Translations under genes and position numbers: made by a program | Notes under the pieces: generated by a model | Database searches by the model: none | Told to the model about the DNA's origin: nothing | The model's input: the letters and a program-made list of their open reading frames with translations, nothing else | Source of the DNA: Endomychus coccineus | Taxonomy: Eukaryota > Arthropoda > Insecta > Coleoptera > Endomychidae | Length of the DNA: 64,000 bases | Direction: 5' to 3' | NCBI GenBank assembly: GCA_958510875.1 | Contig: OY294067.1 | Location: 151,416,962-151,480,961 of the forward strand | Part shown: in pieces, positions 12,493-21,504 of the stretch | Numbering within the stretch: position 1 is the stretch's first letter | How the letters are laid out: each line of letters starts with the position of its first letter

Positions 12493-12738
12493 ATGAAATA
12501 TGCTCTTTTTGGGTATAATAATAGCATCCACAGTAACACTAAGTTTTCGCCATTGGAATTAACATTTGGACACACGAACACACGAAAGCCATTCGATCTC
12601 TTTCTAGAAAAGGGATACTTTCAAAATTATGTCAATTCTCACAAAGAAAAACTGCTAACCACCTATGGAAAAGTATCTGAAAACATGGCAAGAGAAAAAG
12701 GGAAGGTAATACAGAAAAGCAACAAAAACACTAAATAG
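12493..12738 (+). pseudogene. Gypsy 1 integrase C-terminal fragment
   Basis: KYALFGYNNSIHSNTKFSP and LELTFGHTNTR match the region after the third acidic residue in 17.6/297-type integrases (YN-x-IHS-x-T-x-x-P). A Lys-rich tail follows. It is in a different frame from the core fragment upstream. Confidence 0.7.
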
Positions 12739-12869
12739 ATATTTAACGTTAACTTGTAATAGTTGTTTTATTGAAAGTTGATAATGGATTTTCATCACGT
12801 AATGGCTGATTCTATTCAATTTTTCTAAATAGATATATTCAAAAAGGGACATAGCTTAAGAAAAAGTGA

Positions 12870-13512
12870 ATGAAATTCAAGAAAACGAAAAATGGATTTA
12901 TAGGTTCAACTGTACCAATTAACAGCAAAGCACCTTTTAAAGCACGATTGATACAGTATACACAACAGTACGATAGATGTTCTCCAGAAACGATCAAATT
13001 AGATTCAACATGTAAATGTAAACCAATGGATATCCATCATCCCAAATAAAACAACCGCCGTTTTGGAGCGCAAATCGAACTTGGAAAACATGGTTCTACA
13101 TGGAAGCTTTTCCATTATTCTACTAACAGCATGCAATCTCCGCTTGCAACAAACCCTATTATAAACCCAACACAACCCGAGTTCCATACACAGAGCTATA
13201 AACATTCCACACCTATCAAATATCATCTCAAAAGAAGAAACGAAAACCATGCGTCACCATTCCATTCGACTTGAAGCTGTAGAGGATTTCCTAGCTCAGC
13301 TCCACAAGACAAAAGAAGACCTAGAAGAGATTCCCAAGGCCCATATCAACCTACCGAGCCTCAGCATATGGACCATTCTCCTCTACATGACATTATCTTT
13401 CTGTTATAGGTTACTTATTAACGAAATGGTCCACTACAGGGTTAACTCCAAAGCAGGCCGAATCACAAGATTTCCAATCCTCCGAAAGGGAGCCCCTGAT
13501 TTTTCATTCTAA
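12870..13512 (+). pseudogene. Possible env-like (ORF3) remnant of Gypsy 1
   Basis: Downstream of integrase, broken frames include a Cys-containing segment (TCKCKP) and, at 13249-13512, an 87-codon stretch with a hydrophobic segment suggestive of a membrane anchor (around 13360-13420). The position after integrase and before AATAAA is where errantivirus-type Gypsy elements carry env. I see no furin site or clear fusion peptide, and the assignment rests mainly on position. Confidence 0.35.
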
Positions 13513-13655
13513 GGATTCCTGTACAACGAAGACTACCCTGATGCTGACTCAGTAAACTTCAGTAAACTGTATAAATATGTCCAATTTCAATACTTAAATT
13601 ATTAGTATGTTCAACTTAGCCTTGTGTTGTTGCATCAATCTAGCTGTAATTGATT

Positions 13656-13661
13656 AATAAA
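13656..13661 (+). terminator. AATAAA signal near the end of Gypsy 1
   Basis: AATAAA followed by GTTTTTAAAA, consistent with the 3' LTR/polyadenylation region of the Gypsy relic. The LTR borders are not defined. Confidence 0.4.
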
Positions 13662-13815
13662 GTTTTTAAAAACTTGAAACTGAGTTCGAGAAATGTAATT
13701 TCCATGTAATTTGAAGTTTCTACTGCACTGTACGGATTCTATGTGTGGATTAGTAAAATATACTCCCTACCTTAGTATTAACTTTCACTTGTTATTAAGC
13801 AGAATTACGTCTGAC

Positions 13816-13823
13816 TATATAAG
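13816..13823 (+). promoter_or_regulatory. TATA box of the kynurenine formamidase gene
   Basis: TATATAAG lies 84 bases upstream of the predicted start codon. A TATA box acts about 25-30 bases upstream of the start site, which places transcription start near 13846 and gives a 5' leader of about 55 nt. The element is close to the end of Gypsy relic 1, so upstream regulatory sequence is largely transposon-derived. Confidence 0.55.
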
Positions 13824-13899
13824 TAGGTATTCCACTATAGTTCCGATCTGAATAACTGATATCATATTATAAATAGCAAATCATTCCAGTTGGGATAAC

Positions 13900-14008
13900 A
13901 TGAATTACGTAAGTGATGTAGAGTTTATGTATTCACCCAGTAAATGGGTCAAAAGGTTTACGACGTCAGAAGAAGTTCTAGATTACCATGGAAAATTTAC
14001 AATCAAAG
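13900..14008 (+). CDS. KFase: Kynurenine formamidase, exon 1 (residues 1-36)
   Basis: Kynurenine formamidase (arylformamidase, EC 3.5.1.9) is a cytosolic alpha/beta-hydrolase. It removes formate from N-formylkynurenine in tryptophan breakdown, supplying kynurenine for ommochrome pigments and kynurenic acid. This exon encodes the N-terminus, including FMYSPSKWVKRF, like the Y-SPS-W-R motif at the start of animal formamidases. The ATG at 13900 is the first in frame after the TATA box and nothing upstream extends the similarity. The exon ends at AAAG before GTGAGG (14009) in phase 1. The whole CDS joins 13900-14008, 14079-14180, 15108-15327 and 32889-33348: 891 nt, 296 residues, close to the roughly 300 residues usual for the family. 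Confidence 0.85.
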
Positions 14009-14078
14009 GTGAGGTTCAGGATATAAATTCAACAATATTTTAGATAATGCTAGATTATTCATTCATTTTAAATTTAAG
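14009..14078 (+). other. Formamidase intron 1 (70 bp)
   Basis: GT at 14009 and AG at 14077-14078 (TTTAAG). The competing AG at 14079-14080 would shift the frame and hit a stop, so it was not chosen. Confidence 0.8.
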
Positions 14079-14180
14079 AGAGCAAGATTATTCAAAAAAC
14101 AATACCTTGCGAATTGAATATTGAATATGGTAGATCGAAAAATGAAAGATTTGATGTTTTCGGAACTGATTTGGAAGATG
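14079..14180 (+). CDS. KFase: Kynurenine formamidase, exon 2 (residues 37-70)
   Basis: Encodes residues 37-70, including IPCELNIEYG and NERFDVFG, equivalent to the segment of arylformamidases that leads into the first core beta strand (ELD-x-YG-x8-LD). The exon starts in phase 1 after AAG and ends GATG before GTGAGT at 14181. Splicing keeps the frame with both neighbours, and there are no stops. The sequence is clean compared with the transposons around it, as expected for a gene under selection. Confidence 0.85.
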
Positions 14181-15107
14181 GTGAGTATTCCTAAGATTTC
14201 TCTGCGCATGACTAATGGTACCAAGTTGCAATTTAAAGCAATGAGCTGACGTTGAAAAGTGGAATATTTATAATGTGCACATTCTTCAATTTACTTATAC
14301 GAGTCAGCTCTCTTGACTGATAACTATACCCTGGAAAACTCGTTTCATGTAGGAATTATATTTATAGAACTTTTTCAAAGATACATATACTTTTCAAAAT
14401 GGTAATGGCAAATAAAACCGAGTTTTCTGAATTGAATAGTGGCCACATATTTTCAAAACAATAATTGTGAAGCATATCTAAGATACATCAGAATAACTGT
14501 TTGTCATGAATATTTTTGGGTTTCAAAATTTTCAAGATTAATTTTATCTACTTTTTATTGAGGATTTCTTATTTCCATGATGACAATTACTTTGTTACAT
14601 CTTATGTATACTACCATTATTATTGATGATTGCAATTTGGAACTTACATTGAGACGGAAACGTTACATCCATTAGGGAGATTCGAAAATAGCGAATTTAG
14701 TAAAAGAGTGTTTTATTATTCCGACTCCCGAAATGTCTATTATTCATTGAATTAAATACAATAAAATAGATCTATACAGCATAATTTTACAAAAAATATA
14801 GGTATTTGCCTCATTTCGACCAATCCGCAATGAATCATTGTACCGCTTGCAATCAACTATTGCCTTTTATCATGTAGTATCAATTATTATCTAGAAAGAA
14901 TATTCCGTTTGATAGGAATTTCCTAAGATATTTAATTCCTTTATTCTTTACTTTGTTCGAATATATTTTGAAATTTCATTTCGTGACAGTTTGTTCGACC
15001 ATAACATTGATTCTGCATGTAATTTCTTCTTCACCTCTCGGCTTATTCAGGATTTTGAAAATTTAATAGAGTGATAAAAGCAGCCTTTTAGAAGAACATA
15101 TTTTTAG
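14181..15107 (+). other. Formamidase intron 2 (927 bp)
   Basis: Begins GTGAGT and ends TTTTTAG at 15107. AT-rich, with no recognised element inside. Confidence 0.8.
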
Positions 15108-15327
15108 GGGTTCCCATATTCATCTATCTTCATGGTGGCTATTGGCAAATGGAATCGTATAATAAGAATAACAGCTCGTTTGTGGCAGGGCAATTTCATA
15201 AAAATAACATAAAGTGTATTATACTTGAATATTCCTTATGTCCTGAGGTTACCATAGAAGAAATGATCGAACAACTCAATCTAGCTATAATCAAATGTGT
15301 CCAATACGCTAAAAATAAAGGAACCAA
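15108..15327 (+). CDS. KFase: Kynurenine formamidase, exon 3 (residues 71-143)
   Basis: Contains the family signature HGGYWQ at residues 79-84 after a hydrophobic strand (VPIFIYL). In arylformamidases this HGG loop forms the oxyanion hole. It continues with the strand and helix of the hydrolase core (CIILEYSLCPEVTIEEMI, about residues 107-124) and a Lys/Asn-rich end. Exon borders are TTTTTAG/GG at 15107-15108 and CCAA/GTAAGT at 15327-15328, phase 2 at the end. The exon is separated from exon 4 by a 17.6-kb intron, so correct pairing was checked by frame and by direct continuity of the conserved core. Confidence 0.92.
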
Positions 15328-15396
15328 GTAAGTACAAACAGTGACAATCATGTATAATTACATAGTAGGCCGCTTTATAGTGAACCGCCGCAAAAT

Positions 15397-15617
15397 AAAA
15401 AACCAGGCTCTCCGTAATTTAGTAATTAAAGACATACAACATATTGTGTTTAGTGATTTACCAGCTAGAGGTATTTTTTCTGCGTCGCATCTTGTTAGCG
15501 GAAAGCGGTACAGGCAGCAGCTAAGTTGGCTAAATAGGGTAACAGGTAGCTGGAGAAAAGGCATACTAGCAGCGGTTGAGAAACTCATTGCCCTTGTAGA
15601 GTTACGCCTGGTTTTTT
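15397..15617. mobile_element. Possible 221-bp MITE
   Basis: AAAAAACCAGGC at 15397-15408 is exactly inverted at 15606-15617 (GCCTGGTTTTTT). The interior has higher GC than its surroundings (GCGGAAAGCGGTACAGGCAG). No target duplication is obvious. An open frame spans it on both strands but carries no known domain. Confidence 0.35.
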
Positions 15618-16246
15618 GGGACAAGGGACGTTAAAAAAATCATGATCGATTAAAATTAATTCCCAATCATTTCAAGTAGCTCAAGAATAGTAACACAAAA
15701 TGCCATATGAGATGAATAAAATAGTATGAATAGGTATGACATATAGACTAACCACTAGCAAGACTCTCTAATTAAGCATGTACCCCATTGTGACTGTGAA
15801 TTCTTCAAAGATCTCTCCCAAGTGATACTTTTGACTTTGATATCATACGAGAAATTGAAGTCCCGCGTTATATACTACTGGAAAAAAGTCAGTGAATTTC
15901 CTTATATAATAGCTGAAAACGTAAAGGTATAAAACGAGGAAGATAACCACTTTTTCACTTTGTGTTCGATAGCATATCCATGCATAGCATATCCATGCAT
16001 TTAGAACCTTGAATTTCGATATAATTAAGTATTTCTGATGATAATGCGATAATTAGTCGGTAGTTGCACTAACTAATTAGTGAACAATACATTAAGAATT
16101 ACAGTTAGAAGTATATCAAAAACCCACATTCTTTCAATTAGTGTAAATATTTTTGTTTTACACTTACAATATTCCATGAAGTTATGACCCATTTCTGTCA
16201 ATCGTATTTTTCATACTGTTTGACTACATGAGCGGAAAACTCCTTA
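15618..16246. other. Intron DNA, nothing recognised
   Basis: AT-rich; contains a short local duplication around 15970-16000 (GCATATCCATGCAT). No gene. Confidence 0.45.
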
Positions 16247-16560
16247 TGTTAATGAAATATCATGTGAGGCAGCAGTGGAATGCTGGGGGAGGAGGCATGA
16301 AATGGAATATTTCTTAAAAGTTTGGAGGTGATAGGGCATCATGATCAGGAGATCAATAAATACGGCTACAGAAACCAGTAGAACCAGTTTCAGTTCAAGC
16401 CTCAAGCCTGCCCTGAAGATGCCACCTGTAATGGTTGGCGAAACGTCGGCATGAAGTCGAGCTATTGTGACGCGGAATCCATTCGGAAGACAAGATTTTT
16501 CAAGATTAGCTGTCCGCGGAAGTCTACTATCCAAGATTAATAATAATAATAATCATAATA
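16247..16560 (+). repeat. Ribozyme-bearing repeat, probably Penelope-type, ending in (TAA)n
   Basis: The first part (AATATCATGTGAGGCAGCAG and onward) is related to 36152-36240, so it is an interspersed repeat. The middle carries a hammerhead ribozyme (16409-16451) and the end runs into a short TAA microsatellite near 16538. Penelope-like elements are known to carry such ribozymes in their repeats. No reverse transcriptase is present here, so the element is truncated or non-autonomous. Confidence 0.6.
16409..16451 (+). ncRNA. Hammerhead ribozyme motif (type I)
   Basis: Conserved core CTGAAGA at 16413-16419 (position 7 of the core is free, so A is allowed) and GAAA at 16440-16443. Stem II is GCC-ACC with GGT-T-GGC (one bulged T). 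Stem I proximal pairs are TGCC (16409-16412) with GGCA (16448-16451). The cleavage triplet would be GTC, cutting after 16447. Stem III is only the self-complementary ACGT, which suits the dimeric, very short stem III forms reported for Penelope-like elements. Activity is inferred, not shown. Confidence 0.65.
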
Positions 16561-17345
16561 TATTTTATTCAAAAAGACTAAACCTACTGGTTTTGAGAAA
16601 TAATTAATCTCGTTAGCGAAGATCGAATTCCATTGTACGATCTAATCATAAAATTGTTGTTTTATTTCATGAAGAATCCGAATATAGAAATACATTTTTG
16701 AACTTATTAATAATAACAAGTTACAGTGTCCATCTAGTGACCGATTACATAATTATATTGAATTAAGAATTTCATTATTGGAAATATCTTGGTTCACATT
16801 AAACAATCTAATCATCATAGCTCCTACAAAATATTTCCTTTATTTCCGAGCTTGGGAAGAACATGTATAACTCGGGAACGTAAATATTCTTAGGGAAGCT
16901 CAGAATGGTCATTATTTTCTCTATAATTGTCAGTTACAACCCGAAATAATACGATATTCTGTGTTAACACTCCGAATGATCTAAAGTTCCGAGATGCAAC
17001 TCAGAATTCTACTAGATTCCGACTTACTACTCTGAAGTATTTTGAATTACGGAGTGCAACCAGAATTGCACTAAATTGCTAGTTCTTACTCGAGATTATA
17101 GTAAACTAGCAGCTTGGTCCGCAGACTATCCCTAGAAACAATTGAGGCGTCGGCTACGCCCAACGAATTTATTGTTGTTTGCAAGATTAGAGATTTAATG
17201 TATATTTCAAATAAGTAGTAGTAAATGAAGGCGTGGAACGACGTAAAATTATACTCTACGTCGTGCGAAAGTTTATTATAATTAACAGGGATATCTATGC
17301 TATGGAATGGTCCGCTGCGGGCATTATGTGACTGTCAATTCATCA
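16561..17345. other. Intron DNA; unidentified, possibly the outer LTR of the Copia element
   Basis: No coding. The sequence either side of P-type element 2 (about 17320-17353 and 17937-18000) was continuous before that insertion and lies just beyond the Copia 3' end, so part of it may be LTR. The opposite LTR is missing, so this cannot be confirmed by pairing. Confidence 0.3.
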
Positions 17346-17353
17346 GCTGTCAG

Positions 17354-17936
17354 CACGGTCGTACATACAGGTCTGGGAACTCGTATGTTTGACATGAGTC
17401 AAACTTGTAGTTCTTCGTTCAGCCACCAGCTGGCGCTTGAATTGAAATATGACAACAATCACATTATTAAGTAAAATAATTTTTCTCGTAACTCAATATT
17501 TACTATTCTGATTTGAGAGAGGAATAGAACTGTTACTCTTGTCAAAATGTATTACTCACCTTAAAAATAACTTCCCCTTTTTCGTTATACATGGTCGCAC
17601 ACATAAAAGACCTCTTTAAAACGATTTCTATCTGGAATCGCAAGCATCCACTTTTTTCGCATTTCAGCATCTTCCGGCACTTAAAAACAGAAGTTTCTTG
17701 CTTTACACTTTTGTACCCCGTTTTGCATTCCGGCACAATGCACGGTTTCGTAATTTTTTTCTAAAAACGTCGGTATTCCTTGTGTTTACAAGTCAACAAT
17801 GACAGTTGCCAGATCGTATACGTGCCAGAGATCATTCTTCGACTGAAGCGCCACCTATGCAGCAGATGACGTTCAGCGGACTCACTTCTCACATAGGAAA
17901 CAGCCTCGAGTTCCCAGATCTGTATGTACGACCGTG
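17354..17936 (-). mobile_element. Non-autonomous P-superfamily element, copy 2
   Basis: The ends are CACGGTCGTACATACAG and the complementary ...CTGTATGTACGACCGTG, with a perfect 8-bp target duplication GCTGTCAG at 17346-17353 and 17937-17944. The interior matches copy 1 (2563-3213), with indels making it about 70 bp shorter. It lies in the formamidase intron beside the Copia 3' end. The perfect duplication indicates a more recent insertion than copy 1, or less decay of its flanks. Confidence 0.85.
17560..17751 (-). pseudogene. THAP-domain exon of P-type element, copy 2
   Basis: The minus strand reads CIVPECKTGYKS (an intact C-x4-C pair) and, after a one-base frame change, VPEDAEMRKKWMLAIP, with the conserved Trp and the AIP block of THAP domains. 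A Cys-Asp-His follows where C-x2-H is expected. The start codon equivalent to copy 1 reads ACG. The exon again ends at a GTGAGT splice donor (17559-17554). Start loss and the frameshift make it dead. Confidence 0.65.
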
Positions 17937-18239
17937 GCTGTCAGTCATGTGAACGTTACCTGTTTTGTCAGGTCTGTCATAGGCTGTCTAAACTGTCATA
18001 ATGACTTATCGATCTATGGAGCAGTCTGTCATGAAAACTGTTGAGAATTTGAAGAAGTTAGATAAAAATGACTATTTATTTGACAAGTTATCAGCTAACT
18101 ATATAACAATACAAAATACTTTACTAAGCAGCAGAGCTAAACATAGAGTAAACGATAGTGTTAGTTTTATATTAGAAAGTTATTTATTTTCTTCAACACT
18201 TCCCACTAAACATAACACTACAAGTAACTATCTGTTTTT

Positions 18240-18679
18240 CATGAAAGGTCCTGGCGGTAGATTTTTAGTGAATATGTCGGTCAACTGCCTTACACTAGGT
18301 ACATGCTCCAAGATTCAAAATTCAAAATTCAAAATCCAGAAGTGTTCCTCGAACAAAGTGAAAACGAACTTCAATATGTTCAGTTCTCCGATGGAATTCG
18401 GGATTCCTTATTAAACGAATTGTACTTTGATTGTCCAAAACATTGGAGTTTTCCTTCTTAAATCACTTGATCCATACCAGTTCCTTAGCAGCCTCACTGG
18501 CAGCAATGTATTCAGCATCAGTAGCACTGAGAGGTGTAGTACCTCGCTTGCAGTTCATCCAAGTTATTGCTCCTTCTCCAAACATCGTTACGACTCCTGT
18601 TCTAGATCGATGAGTTTAACAGTCATTCGCGAAGTCAGAATCAGTACTTCAACAATTGATTCAAATTTCCTCTATAAAA
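18240..18679 (-). pseudogene. Copia RNase H and pol C-terminus
   Basis: Minus-strand frames read SDFAND, RSRTGVVTMFG, ATDAEYIAASEAAKELVWIK, RNPEFHRRTEHIEVR-like and VRQLTDIFTKNLP. These are the RNase H motifs of Copia pol in order, ending with the conserved D-x-x-T-K-L/N-P tail. A small in-frame A/T-rich duplication (18318-18345) and several frame changes are present. The segment continues, after the foldback insertion, from the reverse transcriptase end at 20403. Confidence 0.8.
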
Positions 18680-18682
18680 TAA

Positions 18683-20386
18683 TAGTCCAGGCAACGAACC
18701 AGAAAATTAAAAAAATATATATAGTAAGCTAGAATTTCAATTTTTTTTTTAATTTTGTTCCTAATACCCCATAGATCATTCATGACTATCAAGACCGCGG
18801 GGGTCGACCTTCCTACCCCCCAAAACGGGGTTTCAACCCCTCAGAGGAGCATTCTTATAAAAACAATCCAAAAGTTTAGAAAATTAATGAATTAAGAACC
18901 CAAAATGACCCCCAGTATGTTTTTTGGGTCGCTGATCACGATTCCGCAGTTAGTTTTCTCGGAAAACTCCCTCCAGATAGGAAATTTGGAAAATATATAT
19001 ATAATATATAATTTATAATTTTGTTGCAAAAATGACATCTAGTAAGTTTTTTGAGTCGCTGATCACGATTCTGCTGTTATTTTTCCCAAAAAACTCTCTC
19101 CAGATGGAAAATTCGGGAAATATGAGATTTTCCTGAGACGGTTATGAATAATAAAGTATAATTTTGTTGCAAAAATGACATCCAGTAGGTATTTTGGGTC
19201 GCTGATCACGATTCCGCTGTTATTTTTACCAAAAAACTCTTTCCAGATGGAAAATTCGGAAAATTTGAGATTTTCCTGAGACGGTATGATAAAGGATAAC
19301 TTTGATACAAAAATGACCCCTAGTAGGTTTTTTGGGTCGATTCCGCTGTTAGTTTTCCCAAAAAACTCTCTCCAGATGGAAAATCCCAAATTTCCCATCT
19401 GAAGGGAGTTTTCTGAGAGAACTAACAGCGGAATCGTGATCAGCTACCAAAAAACATACTAGGGGTCATTTTTGTAACAAAATTATACTCTAATATTCAT
19501 AACCGTCTCAGGAAAATCTACAATTTCCCGAATTTTCCATCTGGAGAGACTTTTTTGGAAAAAATAACAGCGGAATCGTGATCAACGACCCAAAAACCTA
19601 CTACATATAATTTTTTCAACAAAATTATACTTTATTAGTCATAACCGTCTCAAGAAAATCTCAAATTTCCCGAATTTTCCATCTGGAGAGACTTTTCTGC
19701 GGAAAATAACAGCGCAATCGTGTTCAACGATCCTAGAAACCTACTGGATGTCATTTTTGCAATAAAATTATACTTTATTACTCATAACCGTCTCAGGAAA
19801 ATCTCAAATTTCCCGAATTTTCCATCTGGAGAGCCTTTTTTGGGAAAAATAACAGCGGAATCGTGATCAGCGACCCAAAAAACCTACAAGAGGTAATTTT
19901 TTCAACAAAATATACTTTGTTATTCACAAACGTATCAGGAAAATCTCAAATTATCCGAATTTTCCATCTGGAGAGACTTTTTTGGGAAAAATTACAGCGA
20001 AATCGTGATCAGCGACCCAAAAAATCTACTAGAGGTCATTTTTGCAACAAAATTAAAGTTATATATTATATATAAATTTTCCAAATTTCCTATCTGGAGG
20101 GAGTTTTCCGGGAAAACTAACTGCGGAATCGTGATCAGCGACCCAAAAAACATACTAGGGGTCATTTTCGGCTCTTAATTCATTAATTTTGAACTGTTTT
20201 TATAAGAATGCTCCTCTGAGGGGTTGAAACCCCGTTTTGAGGGGGTAGTAAGGTCGACCCCCGCGGTATGATAGTCATGAATTATCTATGGGGTATTAGG
20301 AACAAAATGCAAAAAAAAATTTGAAATTCTAGCTTACCATATTTTTTTTTTATTATGGTTTTTTTCCGGGCTTATTGCCTGGACTA
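18683..20386. mobile_element. Foldback-type element with sub-repeated inverted arms, 3-bp TAA duplication
   Basis: Ends are TAGTCCAGGCAA and its complement TTGCCTGGACTA, flanked by TAA (18680-18682 and 20387-20389). Both arms then share inverted blocks near the tips (CCCATAGAT, GGGGTCGACC, GGGGTTTCAACCCCTCAGAG). Inside, about ten sub-repeats of roughly 125-140 bp carry CGCTGATCACGATTCCG or a variant: four in one orientation (18931, 19053, 19197, 19337) and six inverted (19430, 19570, 19709, 19854, 19995, 20122). They meet near 19390. The interior is non-coding. It splits Copia pol between reverse transcriptase and RNase H. A 3-bp TAA target suggests a Harbinger-type transposase in trans. Confidence 0.8.
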
Positions 20387-20402
20387 TAAACCGTAGTTCC
20401 AT

Positions 20403-20756
20403 TCACAAGTTTCCGAAAATTCGCTTGACAGCCGTCCAGTCAGATCTCTCAGGATGATCAAGTACTTCTGATACAACTCTCACAGAGTTACTACCAACTG
20501 TTTCTCTATAGGGAACATTCTTTTCCAGAAAGAAATCGGAATTATCAATGCAATTCCTTTCACAGGGAGTTGATACAGGACTCGAATCATTTATATCAAA
20601 TTTTGAAAGAACGCTTTTCATGTAGAACTCTTGATGCACGAAAATAGAACCATCTTCTATATTCTCAATCTGCATTCCAAGGAATGATTCTAGTGTTCCA
20701 GCTGTGATTTTGAACTCTTGCTCCAGTCCGATTTTAAATGAATTGACTTCATTCAT
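20403..20756 (-). pseudogene. Copia reverse transcriptase C-terminal part
   Basis: Reads FKITAGTLESFLGMQIE, VHQEFYMKSVLSKF, STPCE and YRETVGS...DHPERSDWTAVKRI: the connection between the palm and RNase H in Copia pol (LG-x-x-I-x12-Q-x-x-Y, then P-Y-R-x-x-V-G-S). It is open for 117 codons. The catalytic Y-V-DD block that should precede it is absent, because the inverted duplication begins there. Confidence 0.85.
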
Positions 20757-20854
20757 TTAATATCGGACTGGAGCAAGAGTTCAAAATCACAGCTGGAACA
20801 CTAGAATCATTCCTTGGAATGCAGATTGAGAATATAGAAGATGGTTCTATTTTC
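20640..20854. repeat. Perfect 93-bp inverted duplication inside Copia pol
   Basis: 20640-20732 and 20762-20854 are exact reverse complements with a 29-bp spacer. The left arm is the normal pol sequence and the right arm is its inverted copy. The inverted copy occupies the place of the reverse transcriptase catalytic box. The exact match points to a recent event such as strand switching during reverse transcription, or hairpin-mediated repair. Confidence 0.9.
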
Positions 20855-21353
20855 CTTTATCTCCAATCATGATTCTATCATCAATTTTGGACCACTACGA
20901 CATTCCTTGATGAAAAGGCAGGGATCAGCATCATTATGTTTGATTTCCTTCTCCATGAACTGATCTGATTCCAGCAGCGTGAAGACTGCTTCAGTCCATA
21001 GATACTTCGATTCAATTTACACAAACCACCACTGCCAACTTAAAACCAATGAGCTGATGCATGTATACTTCTCCAGACAATGTTCCATAAATAAAAGCCG
21101 TTTGGACATCGAATTGTTCAAAATCGTATTTCTCAGCTGCAGCTATACTAAGAAGCGCCTTCACAGTGTCAAAACGAGACACAGGGCTGAACTTCTGATC
21201 AAAATCCACACCTGACTCCTGGGTATAGTCTCGCGCTACTAAACGAGCTTTATATCTATCAATTTCTCCATTGTGCTTCTTCTTTATTCTGAGAACCCAG
21301 CGATTAGATACCAGTTTATTGTCCTTGGGAAGCTCCACTAGTCCAGGTATCAT
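20855..21353 (-). pseudogene. Copia reverse transcriptase N-terminal part
   Basis: Reads LVSNRWVLRIKKKHNGEIDR, KARLVARDYTQESGVDF, FSPVSRFDTVKALLSIAA and FDVQTAFIYGTLSGEVYM, the diagnostic fingers and first catalytic Asp block of Copia reverse transcriptase (LVA-G-Q-x-G-D, D-V-x-x-AFL-G). Here the usual D-V-K-x-A-F-L reads DVQTAFI. Downstream (20855-21010), diverged pieces resembling SRCWN and ADPCLFI are in mixed frames. Confidence 0.88.
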
Positions 21354-21504
21354 TCTCAGCTGATGAGTTCAGCTCATTTTTCATAGTCTGTCGGCACAGA
21401 TGCTTTTCTTTCGATTTGACTGCTTCAGTAAAAGACAAATCTTTTTCAGCAATCAATATGTAGTTTTCCCAAATATAGGTTGGTGTCTGTCTAGTGCGAC
21501 CACT

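Larger units (their letters stand above)
9716..13680 (+). mobile_element. Gypsy relic 1 (Ty3/Gypsy, 17.6/297-like), heavily decayed
   Basis: Pieces of pol follow in Gypsy order on the plus strand: a linker before reverse transcriptase (9887), reverse transcriptase (10531), thumb/RNase H remnants (10920-11340), integrase core (12050) and integrase C-terminal region (12493). A possible env-like remnant (12870-13512) is followed by AATAAA at 13656. Many stops and frameshifts are present and I could not locate a paired 5' LTR. It ends about 140 bp upstream of the formamidase TATA box. Confidence 0.8.

Noticed and set aside
18001..18414. A 137-codon plus-strand open frame
   Set aside because: It lies antisense to the Copia RNase H tail and has no domain. 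The minus-strand motifs explain the sequence.
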